NCBI RefSeq assembly: GCF_964063325.1
Contig: NZ_OZ061315.1
Location: 3,844,001-3,908,000, forward strand
Direction: 5' to 3'
DNA: 64,000 bases
Origin: Hafnia alvei
GTDB taxonomy: Bacteria; Pseudomonadota; Gammaproteobacteria; Enterobacterales; Enterobacteriaceae
The position numbers were made by a program, and so were the translations under genes. This document shows, piece after piece, positions 8,391 through 17,043 of this stretch; within the stretch, counting starts at the first letter, position 1; every line of letters starts with the position of its first letter. The notes below the pieces were generated by a model that was given only the letters and a program-made list of their open reading frames with translations, made no database searches and was not told the origin of the DNA.

Positions 8391-8636
8391 AAACCTTTCA
8401 AGTTACAAGGTCTTCATAAGTAGAGTACCCGGTTATGCCCGTCCAGCATATCAGGATTTAACTCGGTTGTTAAACCGTTCACATAAAAGCAACATAAATA
8501 GCGCATAATGCAAATTGGTATCGTTCTGTAACAGTATTAAATGTTGAAAACTGATAAATCTTGATCTGTTCTAGGATCTAAGCGCGGTTTTTTTCGCTAT
8601 GATCCACTATCACCACGAGTAGATGCAGGATGCGGA

Positions 8637-8894
8637 ATGATACTTAAAAGGAAGTCGAAAAGTTTTTATCTTACAGTGCTTCAGATTGCCTCGGTTTTAT
8701 TGGCCGTCGCTGCGCTGTTTTTCCTGATCGACAATACTCAATCACAGTATCTGGTACTCAACGGAAACCACCTAGCTCGGACAGACCTCGACAATGGCCC
8801 TATAATTTGGGGAATGAATTTCTTCTTGTTTGCGCTTTTGGTTGGAGTACTGCTGTTCACTATCGCCTTTTTTATTGGTTTTAAAGACGATTAG
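8637..8894 (+). CDS. Small two-TM membrane protein of unknown function
   Basis: An 85-residue protein that I do not recognise. It has a basic N-terminus (MILKRKSKSF), a first hydrophobic segment at about 11-31, a polar, probably periplasmic loop of about 25 residues, a second hydrophobic segment at about 57-79 and a short acidic tail (FKDD). The loop is predicted outside because the N-terminus is strongly positive. ATG 8637 is preceded by GCAGGATGCGGA. It is divergent from acnB and convergent with lpd, with which it shares a terminator. E. coli has yacH in this slot, but this protein is much shorter and does not resemble it. Confidence 0.65.
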   Translation: MILKRKSKSFYLTVLQIASVLLAVAALFFLIDNTQSQYLVLNGNHLARTDLDNGPIIWGMNFFLFALLVGVLLFTIAFFIGFKDD

Positions 8895-8925
8895 CAGCTT
8901 GAGTAGCGGTTGTGAATGACATAAA

Positions 8926-8951
8926 AAAACGGCTCCCGAAGGAGCCGTTTT
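8926..8951. terminator. Bidirectional terminator between the small membrane gene and lpd
   Basis: Perfect 11-bp stem AAAACGGCTCC / GGAGCCGTTTT with a CGAA tetraloop, between convergent genes. A and T flanks on either side allow it to act in both directions. Confidence 0.9.
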
Positions 8952-8977
8952 GCATTTCAGCGTAGTCCGCAAAAAAA

Positions 8978-10402
8978 TTATTTCTTCTTCGCTTTCGGGT
9001 TCGGCAGGTCAGTGATGCTACCTTCGTAGATCTCTGCGGCTAAACCAACTGACTCATGCAGCGTTGGGTGCGCATGAATAGTCAACGCGATATCTTCAGC
9101 GTCACAACCCATCTCGATTGCCAGACCGATTTCACCTAACAGCTCGCCGCCGTTAGTGCCGACAATCGCACCACCGATGATACGGTGAGTTTCTTTGTCG
9201 AAGATCAGTTTGGTCATACCGTCTGCGCAATCAGAAGCGATAGCACGACCTGAAGCTGCCCACGGGAAGGTGGAAGTTTCATAGCTGATGCCTTTTTCTT
9301 TCGCTTCTTTCTCGGTCAGACCGACCCAGGCAACTTCTGGCTCAGTATAAGCAATAGAAGGAATAACCTTAGGATCGAAGTAATGCTTCATGCCCGCGAT
9401 AACTTCAGCGGCAACGTGACCTTCGTGAACACCTTTGTGTGCCAGCATTGGCTGACCAACGATATCGCCGATAGCAAAGATGTGCGGTACGTTGGTACGC
9501 AGCTGTTTGTCGACGTGGATAAAGCCGCGCTCGTCAACTTCAACGCCCGCTTTACCCGCTTCCAGCAGTTTACCGTTTGGTACACGACCGATAGCAACCA
9601 GCACCGCGTCATAACGCTGTGGTTCTGCTGGCGCTTTCTTGCCTTCCATCGTGACGTAGATACCATCTTCTTTGGCTTCTACCGCGGTCACTTTAGTTTC
9701 CAGCATCAGGTTAAATTGCTTGCTGATACGCTTGGTGAAGACTTTCACCACGTCTTTGTCAGCGGCTGGGATAACCTGATCAAACATTTCAACCACGTCA
9801 ATCTGAGAACCCAGCGCGTGGTAAACGGTACCCATCTCCAGACCGATAATACCGCCGCCCATGACCAGCAGACGTTCTGGAACTGATTTCAGCGCCAGCG
9901 CATCGGTTGAATCCCAAACGCGTGGATCTTCATGTGGAATGAACGGCAGCTGGATTGGACGAGAGCCCGCAGCGATAATTGCGTTGTCGAAGTTAATCAC
10001 GGTCGTGCCGTTTTCGCCTTCAACTTCCAGTGTGTTAGCACCGGTGAATTTGCCCAGACCGTTAACCACTTTCACTTTACGGCCTTTTGCCATCCCAGCC
10101 AGACCACCGGTCAGCTGAGTGATAACTTTCTCTTTCCAGACACGAACTTTATCGATGTCAGTTTTCGGCTCACCGAAAACGATGCCATGCTCTGCTAAGG
10201 CTTTGGCTTCTTCAATCACTTTAGCGACGTGCAGCAAAGCCTTAGAAGGGATACAACCGACGTTTAAACATACGCCACCCAAGGTGGAGTAACGCTCAAC
10301 GATGATGGTTTCTAAACCTAAATCCGCGCAACGGAAAGCCGCAGAGTAACCTGCAGGGCCCGCCCCAAGTACCACGACCTGAGTTTTAATTTCAGTACTC
10401 AT
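8978..10402 (-). CDS. lpd: Dihydrolipoamide dehydrogenase (E3)
   Basis: FAD-dependent E3 subunit shared by the pyruvate and 2-oxoglutarate dehydrogenase complexes and the glycine cleavage system; it reoxidises dihydrolipoyl groups with NAD+. The protein has 474 residues from the second of two adjacent ATGs, which has AGAGG five bases away and matches the E. coli start MSTEIKTQ. Visible landmarks are the FAD Rossmann motif VVLGAGPAGYSAA near the N-terminus, the redox disulfide GGVCLNVGCIPS, the NAD motif VMGGGIIGLEMG and the catalytic HAHPTLHES near the C-terminus. It is downstream of aceF, with a 290-base gap that probably contains its own promoter, as in E. coli. Confidence 0.98.
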   Translation of the reverse strand: MSTEIKTQVVVLGAGPAGYSAAFRCADLGLETIIVERYSTLGGVCLNVGCIPSKALLHVAKVIEEAKALAEHGIVFGEPKTDIDKVRVWKEKVITQLTGGLAGMAKGRKVKVVNGLGKFTGANTLEVEGENGTTVINFDNAIIAAGSRPIQLPFIPHEDPRVWDSTDALALKSVPERLLVMGGGIIGLEMGTVYHALGSQIDVVEMFDQVIPAADKDVVKVFTKRISKQFNLMLETKVTAVEAKEDGIYVTMEGKKAPAEPQRYDAVLVAIGRVPNGKLLEAGKAGVEVDERGFIHVDKQLRTNVPHIFAIGDIVGQPMLAHKGVHEGHVAAEVIAGMKHYFDPKVIPSIAYTEPEVAWVGLTEKEAKEKGISYETSTFPWAASGRAIASDCADGMTKLIFDKETHRIIGGAIVGTNGGELLGEIGLAIEMGCDAEDIALTIHAHPTLHESVGLAAEIYEGSITDLPNPKAKKK

Positions 10403-10662
10403 CATGACCTCTTTATTGTTTGTCCGGCGGGTGCGACATCATCCACATTGATAACATCACTGCCAACGTCATTGTTTGGCTCACAACCTTTATTTCCAAA
10501 GGAAAGAGGAGAGTCATTCATAACGCCCATCTACCACCGGGACGCTCGTACTGCCCATAGTTTACAAAAATGTTAACAATTCTGTAAAGCTTTGATCGGG
10601 TGACGAAAGTCTCACTATCCAATGCTGAACCGTATTAGCTCCAGCACTGACGCACTTGAAGA

Positions 10663-10688
10663 AAAAGCCGGCCGTTCGGCCGGCTTTT
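10663..10688 (-). terminator. Terminator downstream of aceF
   Basis: Stem AAAAGCCGGCC / GGCCGGCTTTT with a GTTC loop immediately after the aceF stop. A run of five T follows on the minus strand. Some read-through to lpd is expected, as known for this operon. Confidence 0.85.
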
Positions 10689-10692
10689 AGGG

Positions 10693-12573
10693 TTACATCA
10701 CCAGGCGACGAATGTCTGACAGCATATTGTTGATGATGGTGATAAAGCGAGCACCATCAGCACCGTCAATCACGCGGTGGTCGAAGGAAAGAGAAATCGG
10801 CATCATCAGACGCGGCGTAAACTCTTTACCATTCCATACCGGCTCAATCGCTGATTTAGAAACACCCAAGATAGCGACTTCAGGCGCGTTAACAATCGGC
10901 GCGAAGTGGGTTGTACCCAGGCCACCGATGCTGGAGATGGTGAAGCAACCGCCCTGCATTTCGCCAGCCGTCAGCTTACCATCACGCGCTTTCTTAGAGA
11001 TCACCGTCAGTTCACGAGACAGCTCAGTAATGCTCTTCTTGTTAACGTCTTTGAAGACAGGAACAACCAGACCATTTGGCGTATCAACCGCAACACCGAT
11101 GTTGATGTATTTCTTCAGCGTCAGGCGCTGCGCATCTTCAGACAGAGAGCTGTTGAAACGTGGCATCTGCTCAAGCGCTGCCGCAACGGCTTTCATGATG
11201 AAGACCACTGGGGTGAATTTCACGTCCAGTTTACGTTTCTCAGCTTCGGCGTTCTGCTGTTTACGGAACGCTTCCAGATCGGTGATATCGGTTTTGTCGA
11301 AGTGCGTAACGTGCGGGATCATCACCCAGTTACGGCTCAGGTTAGCACCAGAAATTTTCTGGATGCGACCCAATTCAACTTCTTCGATTTCGCCAAACTT
11401 GCTGAAGTCAACTTTCGGCCAAGGCAACATGCCCGGAATACCGCCACCCGCAGCCGCTGCCGGAGCAGATTCAGCGCGTTTAACCGCATCTTTCACGTAA
11501 GCCTGAACGTCTTCGCGCAGGATACGACCTTTACGGCCAGAACCTTTGACTTTCGCCAGGTTCACACCGAATTCACGCGCTAAGCGACGGATAACCGGCG
11601 TTGCGTGAACATAAGCGTCGTTTTCAGCAAACTCGCCTTTCGATTCAGCTTTAGCCGCTGGCGCAGGGGCAGCTTTCTGTTCCTGTTTAGCCGGAGCAGC
11701 GTCCTGTTTAGCAGCTGGTGCAGCTGCAGGAGCCGCGCCTTCTACTTCAAAGGTCATGATCAGTGAACCGGTTTTTACTTTGTCGCCGGTCGCGATCTTG
11801 ATTTCTTTAACCACACCCGCGAACGGAGCTGGGACTTCCATAGAGGCTTTATCGCCTTCTACAGTAATCAGTGATTGTTCAGCGGCAACTTTATCGCCCA
11901 CTTTTACCATCACTTCAGTCACTTCAACTTCGTCACCGCCGATGTCTGGAACTTCAACATCTTTAACCGCTGATGCGCCCGCTGCCGCAGCAGCTGGAGC
12001 CGCTGACTGTGCTGGTGCAGAAGCGGCAGGCGCAGCGCCAGCCACTTCGAAGACCATGATCAGTGAGCCAGTTTTCACTTTGTCACCGGTCGCAATCTTG
12101 ATCTCTTTAACCACACCTGCAAACGGTGCAGGAACTTCCATAGAGGCTTTGTCGCCTTCTACGGTGATCAGAGACTGTTCAGCTTCAACGGTATCGCCAA
12201 CTTTCACCATCACTTCGGTGACTTCAACTTCGTCGGCGCCGATGTCTGGAACTTCAACATCTTTTGCCGCAGCGGCGGCGGCCGGAGCAGGTGCGGCCGC
12301 TGGTTTCTCTTCTGCTTTAGCTGGTGCACCTTCGGCTTCGCTATTTGTTTCAAACAACATGATCAGTTTGCCGGTTTCGACTTTGTCGCCCACGGAAACT
12401 TTAATTTCTTTAACTACACCGGCCTGTGGCGATGGGACTTCCATGGAAGCTTTGTCACCTTCAACGGTGATCAAAGACTGTTCGGCTTCCACTTTGTCGC
12501 CCACTTTTACCATCACTTCGGTAACTTCAACTTCATCAGCACCGATGTCCGGTACATTAATTTCGATAGACAT
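10693..12573 (-). CDS. aceF: Dihydrolipoyl acetyltransferase (E2) of pyruvate dehydrogenase
   Basis: Core E2 subunit of the pyruvate dehydrogenase complex; transfers the acetyl group to CoA. The 626-residue protein has three tandem lipoyl domains, each with the lipoylation motif EGDKASMEVP (first lysine at residue 41), joined by alanine/proline-rich linkers, then an E3-binding domain (HATPVIRRLAREFGVNL) and the catalytic domain with the DHRVIDGADGARF active-site motif near the end. The start is ATG 12573 (MSIEINVPDIGADE), 13 bases after the aceE stop; the frame is open further upstream but that part overlaps aceE. The lipoyl repeats also show as direct DNA repeats. Confidence 0.98.
   Translation of the reverse strand: MSIEINVPDIGADEVEVTEVMVKVGDKVEAEQSLITVEGDKASMEVPSPQAGVVKEIKVSVGDKVETGKLIMLFETNSEAEGAPAKAEEKPAAAPAPAAAAAAKDVEVPDIGADEVEVTEVMVKVGDTVEAEQSLITVEGDKASMEVPAPFAGVVKEIKIATGDKVKTGSLIMVFEVAGAAPAASAPAQSAAPAAAAAGASAVKDVEVPDIGGDEVEVTEVMVKVGDKVAAEQSLITVEGDKASMEVPAPFAGVVKEIKIATGDKVKTGSLIMTFEVEGAAPAAAPAAKQDAAPAKQEQKAAPAPAAKAESKGEFAENDAYVHATPVIRRLAREFGVNLAKVKGSGRKGRILREDVQAYVKDAVKRAESAPAAAAGGGIPGMLPWPKVDFSKFGEIEEVELGRIQKISGANLSRNWVMIPHVTHFDKTDITDLEAFRKQQNAEAEKRKLDVKFTPVVFIMKAVAAALEQMPRFNSSLSEDAQRLTLKKYINIGVAVDTPNGLVVPVFKDVNKKSITELSRELTVISKKARDGKLTAGEMQGGCFTISSIGGLGTTHFAPIVNAPEVAILGVSKSAIEPVWNGKEFTPRLMMPISLSFDHRVIDGADGARFITIINNMLSDIRRLVM
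11756..12565 (-). repeat. Three direct repeats encoding the AceF lipoyl domains
   Basis: Three highly similar units of roughly 210 bases (about 11756-11965, 12056-12265 and 12359-12565) encode the three lipoyl domains. The two downstream units, closest to the E3-binding domain, are the most alike; this looks like homogenisation by recombination within the gene. Confidence 0.85.
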
Positions 12574-12586
12574 TCTTCTGTACCTC

Positions 12587-15250
12587 TTATGCCAGACGCG
12601 GGTTAACTTTTTCTGGGTTGATGTCGAATTTCTTAATTGCATCAGCAACCACAGAAGCTTCGATTTCACCGCGTTTAGCCAGTTCACCCAGTGCAGCAAC
12701 CACAACGTAAGAAGCATCAACTTCAAAGTGGTGACGCAGGTTTTCGCGGCTGTCTGAACGACCGAAGCCGTCAGTACCCAGTACGCGATAATCGCTGGCT
12801 GGAACGTAAGTACGAACCTGTTCTGCGAACAGCTTCATGTAGTCGGTAGATGCAACCGCTGGCGCATCGTTCATCACCTGAGCGATGTACGGTACACGTG
12901 GAGTTTCGGTTGGGTGCAGCATGTTCCAACGCTCACAGTCCTGACCATCACGAGCCAGCTCGGTGAAGGAAGTTACGCTGTAGGTATCAGAACCCACGCC
13001 GTATTCTTCAGCCAGGATCTTAGCCGCTTCACGAACGTGACGCAGGATAGAACCTGAACCCAGCAGCTGAACCTTACCTTTGTTACCTTCCAGAGTTTCC
13101 AGTTTGTAGATACCTTTACGGATACCTTCTTCTGCACCCTGCGGCATTGCCGGCATGTGGTAGTTTTCGTTCAGCGTAGTGATGTAGTAGTAAACGTTTT
13201 CTTGCGCTTCACCGTACATGCGCTCCAAGCCGTCATGCATGATGACTGCTACTTCGTAAGCGTATGCTGGATCGTAAGAGATACAGTTCGGGATAGTCAG
13301 AGACTGAATATGGCTGTGGCCATCTTCGTGCTGCAGACCTTCACCGTTCAGGGTTGTACGACCTGAAGTACCACCGATCAGGAAGCCACGTGCCTGTTGG
13401 TCACCCGCTGCCCAGCACAGGTCGCCGATACGCTGGAAACCAAACATGGAGTAGTAAATGTAGAACGGAATCATTGGCAGATCGTTGGTGCTGTAAGACG
13501 TTGCCGCCGCCAGCCAAGATGATGCTGCACCCAGTTCGTTGATACCTTCCTGCAGGATCTGACCTTTTTCGTCTTCTTTATAGTAAGCAACCTGCTCACG
13601 GTCCTGCGGGGTGTACTGCTGGCCGTTAGGGCTGTAGATACCGATCTGACGGAACAGGCCTTCCATACCAAAGGTACGCGCTTCGTCGGCGATGATTGGA
13701 ACCAGACGATCTTTGATCGACTTGTTCTTCAGCATCACGTTCAGGGCACGAACGAAAGCGATGGTGGTAGAGATTTCTTTGTTCTGCTCTTCCAACAGAG
13801 AACCGAAGTCTGACAGCGCAGGCATTTCCAGTTTCTCGGTGAAGTGAGTCAGACGAGTTGGCAGGTAGCCTTGCAGCGCCTGACGGCGTTCGTGCAGGTA
13901 CTTAGACTCTTCAGAATCTTTATCAAACGTCACGTATGGCAGTTTTTCGATTTCAGAATCAGCCACAGGTACGTTGAAACGATCACGGAACTGGCGCACG
14001 CCGTCCATGTTCATTTTCTTAACCTGGTGAGCGATGTTCTTACCTTCGGCGGTGTCACCCATGCCATAACCTTTAACGGTGTGGGCAAGAATAACGGTCG
14101 CTTGGCCTTTGGTATCTTTCGCTTTTTTCAGTGCCGCGTAGACTTTCTTAGGATCGTGGCCGCCACGGTTCAATGCCCAGATTTCGTCATCGCTCATGTC
14201 TTTAACCAGAGCGGCGGTTTCAGGGTAACGACCGAAGAAGTGCTCACGAACATAAGCGCCGTCTTTGGATTTGAAGGTCTGGTAGTCGCCGTCCAGCGTT
14301 TCGTTCATCAGCTGGATCAGTTTACCGCTGGTATCTTTACGCAGCAGCTCATCCCAACGGCTACCCCAGATAACCTTAATCACGTTCCAGCCAGCGCCTG
14401 CGAAGATGCCTTCCAGTTCGTTAACGATTTTGCCGTTACCGGTGACAGGGCCATCCAGACGTTGCAGATTACAGTTGATGATGAAGCACAGGTTGTCCAG
14501 TTTTTCACGAGTTGCGATAGTGATCGCACCTTTAGATTCTGGCTCATCCATCTCGCCGTCGCCCAAGAAAGCGTATACGGTTTGTTCAGAGGTGTCTTTC
14601 AGGCCACGGTGTTCCAGATATTTCAGGAACTTAGCCTGATAGATCGCACCGATTGGGCCCAGACCCATGGATACGGTTGGGAACTGCCAGAATTCAGGCA
14701 TCAGTTTAGGATGCGGGTAAGAGGACAGGCCTTTACCGTGAACTTCCTGACGGAAGTTGTTCATCTGTTCTTCTGTCAGACGGCCTTCAAGGAAGGCACG
14801 AGCGTAAACGCCCGGAGAAATGTGGCCCTGGAAGTACACCAAATCGCCGCCGTCTTTCTGATTGCGAGCGCGGAAGAAGTGGTTAAAGCAGACTTCGTAT
14901 ACCGTTGCGGAAGACTGGAAAGAAGCCATATGGCCACCCAGCTCCAGATCCTTTTTCGATGCACGCAGAACGGTCATGATCGCGTTCCAACGAATCGCTG
15001 AACGGATGCGGCGTTCCAGCTTCAGATTACCTGGGTACGCAGGTTCGTCTTCTACCGCAATGGTATTGACGTAGTTGCGGCTGGTCGCTCCGGTAGGCAG
15101 ATTTACGCCGCCTTTACGGGCTTCACCCAATACTTGATCAATCAGGTACTGAGCGCGCTCTACACCTTCTTCACGGATGACCGATTCGATCGCCTGCAGC
15201 CAGTCGCGGGTTTCGATCGGGTCCACGTCATTGTTTAAACGTTCTGACAT
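12587..15250 (-). CDS. aceE: Pyruvate dehydrogenase E1 component
   Basis: Homodimeric thiamine-diphosphate enzyme that decarboxylates pyruvate and acetylates the lipoyl groups of AceF. 887 residues, the usual length for the enterobacterial homodimeric E1. The ThDP/Mg motif is visible as GDGEMDEPE followed by NCNLQRLDGPV. The N-terminus MSERLNNDVDPIETRDWLQAIESV is close to that of E. coli. It is co-directional with pdhR upstream (161-base gap) and aceF downstream (13-base gap), so it is the first enzyme gene of the pdhR-aceE-aceF-lpd operon. Confidence 0.98.
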   Translation of the reverse strand: MSERLNNDVDPIETRDWLQAIESVIREEGVERAQYLIDQVLGEARKGGVNLPTGATSRNYVNTIAVEDEPAYPGNLKLERRIRSAIRWNAIMTVLRASKKDLELGGHMASFQSSATVYEVCFNHFFRARNQKDGGDLVYFQGHISPGVYARAFLEGRLTEEQMNNFRQEVHGKGLSSYPHPKLMPEFWQFPTVSMGLGPIGAIYQAKFLKYLEHRGLKDTSEQTVYAFLGDGEMDEPESKGAITIATREKLDNLCFIINCNLQRLDGPVTGNGKIVNELEGIFAGAGWNVIKVIWGSRWDELLRKDTSGKLIQLMNETLDGDYQTFKSKDGAYVREHFFGRYPETAALVKDMSDDEIWALNRGGHDPKKVYAALKKAKDTKGQATVILAHTVKGYGMGDTAEGKNIAHQVKKMNMDGVRQFRDRFNVPVADSEIEKLPYVTFDKDSEESKYLHERRQALQGYLPTRLTHFTEKLEMPALSDFGSLLEEQNKEISTTIAFVRALNVMLKNKSIKDRLVPIIADEARTFGMEGLFRQIGIYSPNGQQYTPQDREQVAYYKEDEKGQILQEGINELGAASSWLAAATSYSTNDLPMIPFYIYYSMFGFQRIGDLCWAAGDQQARGFLIGGTSGRTTLNGEGLQHEDGHSHIQSLTIPNCISYDPAYAYEVAVIMHDGLERMYGEAQENVYYYITTLNENYHMPAMPQGAEEGIRKGIYKLETLEGNKGKVQLLGSGSILRHVREAAKILAEEYGVGSDTYSVTSFTELARDGQDCERWNMLHPTETPRVPYIAQVMNDAPAVASTDYMKLFAEQVRTYVPASDYRVLGTDGFGRSDSRENLRHHFEVDASYVVVAALGELAKRGEIEASVVADAIKKFDINPEKVNPRLA

Positions 15251-15286
15251 GGTGGTATTCCTTATCTGTCTAATGGTTTGTCAGGA

Positions 15287-15336
15287 GCCTGTCTTCGTGT
15301 GTTTTCTTCATGTCGGGAAAAAACACGAAGACAGGC
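15287..15336 (-). repeat. 20-bp inverted repeat in the pdhR-aceE gap
   Basis: Arms GCCTGTCTTCGTGTGTTTTC (15287-15306) and its complement at 15317-15336 match at 19 of 20 positions around a 10-base loop. The hairpin would form in the RNA between the pdhR stop and the aceE start. No T run follows it on the minus strand, so it is not a simple terminator; it could be a processing, stability or attenuation element. Confidence 0.75.
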
Positions 15337-15411
15337 CCAATCAGGGTTTAGTTGCCTAGTGGTGTTGCAATAAAACGGATTATCAAAGGGCTAAGCTTTC
15401 ACAATCCGTTT

Positions 15412-16176
15412 TTAATCCTTGCGTTGCTGGAGTCTGCGCAGCGACCGCTCACGGCGGCTATGCTCACGATTGAGCTCCAACAAAATATCCTCAATAAATG
15501 CCAGATGGCGGTGCGATGCTTCACGAGCTTTCTCTGGCTCGCGTGCCACAATCGCCTCAAAAATGCTGGCACGATGGTCGTTTACCTTGGCCAACATTTC
15601 ACGGCGCGAGTAAAGCAACTCAAAGTTCTGTTTAACGTTTTGCTCCAGCATCGGCGCCATGCAGCGCAGCAAATGCAGAAGAACCACGTTATGTGCAGCT
15701 TCGGTCACCGCGACCTGATACTGCATAACTGCATCCGCTTCAGCGTCTAAATCGCCGCTTTCCTGCGCCTCTTGGATAACCAGATGGCAAGTGCGAATAC
15801 GGGTTAAATCTTCGTCTGTGCCGCGCAGTGCTGCGTAATAAGCAGCAATACCTTCAAGCGCATGACGGGTTTCGAGCAAATCGAATTGTGATTCTGGATG
15901 GTCTGCCAGTAGTTCAGCCAAAGGATCGCTAAAACTTTGCCAGAGGTTGGTTTGAACGAAGGTACCGCCTCCCTGACGACGCAACAGCAATCCTTTTGCT
16001 TCTAGCCGCTGTATCGCTTCTCTTAAAGAAGGTCGAGACACATCAAACTGTTTCGCCAGCTCACGCTCGGGCAGAAGTTTTTCTCCTGGGCGTAGCGTGC
16101 CTTCCAGAATCAGATATTCCAGTTGCTGTTCGATGACATCTGATAGTTTCGGTTGACGAATTTTGCTGTAGGCCAT
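15412..16176 (-). CDS. pdhR: Pyruvate-responsive repressor PdhR
   Basis: GntR-family (FadR subfamily) regulator that represses its own operon and respiratory genes until pyruvate releases it from DNA. The 254 residues comprise an N-terminal winged helix-turn-helix (about 10-75, with LLPERELAKQFDVSRPSLREAI containing the recognition helix) and a C-terminal FCD ligand domain (about 95-235). It is the first gene of the pdhR-aceEF-lpd operon. A perfect PdhR operator lies about 90 bases upstream, consistent with autoregulation. Confidence 0.97.
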   Translation of the reverse strand: MAYSKIRQPKLSDVIEQQLEYLILEGTLRPGEKLLPERELAKQFDVSRPSLREAIQRLEAKGLLLRRQGGGTFVQTNLWQSFSDPLAELLADHPESQFDLLETRHALEGIAAYYAALRGTDEDLTRIRTCHLVIQEAQESGDLDAEADAVMQYQVAVTEAAHNVVLLHLLRCMAPMLEQNVKQNFELLYSRREMLAKVNDHRASIFEAIVAREPEKAREASHRHLAFIEDILLELNREHSRRERSLRRLQQRKD

Positions 16177-16265
16177 GTCGCTCTTTTCTTCTCTGCGAGT
16201 GCTTCTTCTTATTAACGTTATTTTGTTCGCGAGCCGCTTAAAATCTCTGCGAGTGGCGCAAAGTC

Positions 16266-16282
16266 AATTGGTAATACCAATT
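16266..16282. promoter_or_regulatory. PdhR operator
   Basis: AATTGGTAATACCAATT is a perfect 17-bp palindrome and matches the known PdhR consensus ATTGGTNNNACCAAT exactly. It is 90-106 bases upstream of the pdhR start codon. Confidence 0.92.
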
Positions 16283-16409
16283 TCAAAAACGTGACGCTAA
16301 AGTAACAAAGTATTCACCTGCTGTCCATACAGGCTTTGATTGAAATCATAAAAGCGAGCATTTTTTAACAAAGTCACTCAAACAACACAGCAATACTATA
16401 ACTGTAACG

Positions 16410-16420
16410 TGGTAATACCA
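16410..16420. promoter_or_regulatory. Possible second, weaker PdhR site
   Basis: TGGTAATACCA is an 11-bp palindrome with the core of the PdhR operator but without the outer AT pairs. It lies about 130 bases further from pdhR, towards aroP. Weak on its own. Confidence 0.35.
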
Positions 16421-16942
16421 TTTACGAGGCAAGAGAGTATTTTAACTTTATTGAAACTAAAAGACACTCAGGCTGAAGCGTGAAAGCAGCGCTAAATATG
16501 CATAAAAAATCAAACTAATGAATAATTATTTAATTTGTATATGTATTAACAATGCTAATTGCTTGAAGATAAATATGTTACGTGCGGTAGGTAAAATTAG
16601 GTAAAGAAGTAAAGGCTATACGGTGTTTGCCAAACAAACTCGCTCAGCCAGCACAAAATCCATTCAATCGGCAATTCTCCACATCCTCCCAAAGAGGTAC
16701 CTCCACCGGCAGCGCTTCATTTTGTAAAATTCTGCTTTTTTTTCGTCTCTTTCGCCAATTTCGCTCAAAGCGTCTATTTTATAAACAATGCTCATTTTCT
16801 CTGAATGAATGAGCAAAAATTCATTGAGCTCTCTCTGTGATCTATATCGGTATTTAACGTTATAAATGTGGTGCAATTTCTTTCGCTTATCATTATTCTC
16901 CAGTCATTGGTAGCCAGTAAAACAAATCAAATTGGCATTCCA

Positions 16943-16960
16943 TGTAAACAATAAATTACG
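16943..16960 (+). promoter_or_regulatory. Possible TyrR box upstream of aroP
   Basis: TGTAAACAATAAATTACG fits the TyrR consensus TGTAAA-N6-TTTACA in the left half fully and in four of six positions on the right. It lies about 85 bases before the aroP start. aroP of E. coli is TyrR-regulated, which makes the reading plausible but unproved. Confidence 0.4.
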
Positions 16961-17043
16961 CATTTCGTATTTTAATAATTACAAATGACAGTAACAGTGA
17001 GCCAGAGGTCGTTTTCGGCCGGCGTATTTAGAGGATGAAAGAC

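Larger units (their letters stand above)
16177..17043. other. Long pdhR-aroP divergent intergenic region
   Basis: About 870 AT-rich bases between divergent pdhR and aroP. I see the PdhR palindromes near pdhR and a possible TyrR box near aroP. No supported gene is visible: the short open frames have no recognisable product or good ribosome-binding site. Confidence 0.6.

Noticed and set aside
12574..12726. 51-codon extension of aceF into aceE
   Set aside because: Overlaps the conserved end of aceE; the family start MSIEI at 12573 fits.
11756..12757. Plus-strand open frame of 333 codons rich in Ser/Thr repeats
   Set aside because: It is the antisense of the three AceF lipoyl domains; the apparent protein repeats are only the shadow of those domains.
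13844..15001. Long open frame (385 codons) on the plus strand
   Set aside because: It lies fully inside aceE on the other strand, has no recognisable product and comes from the codon bias of aceE.
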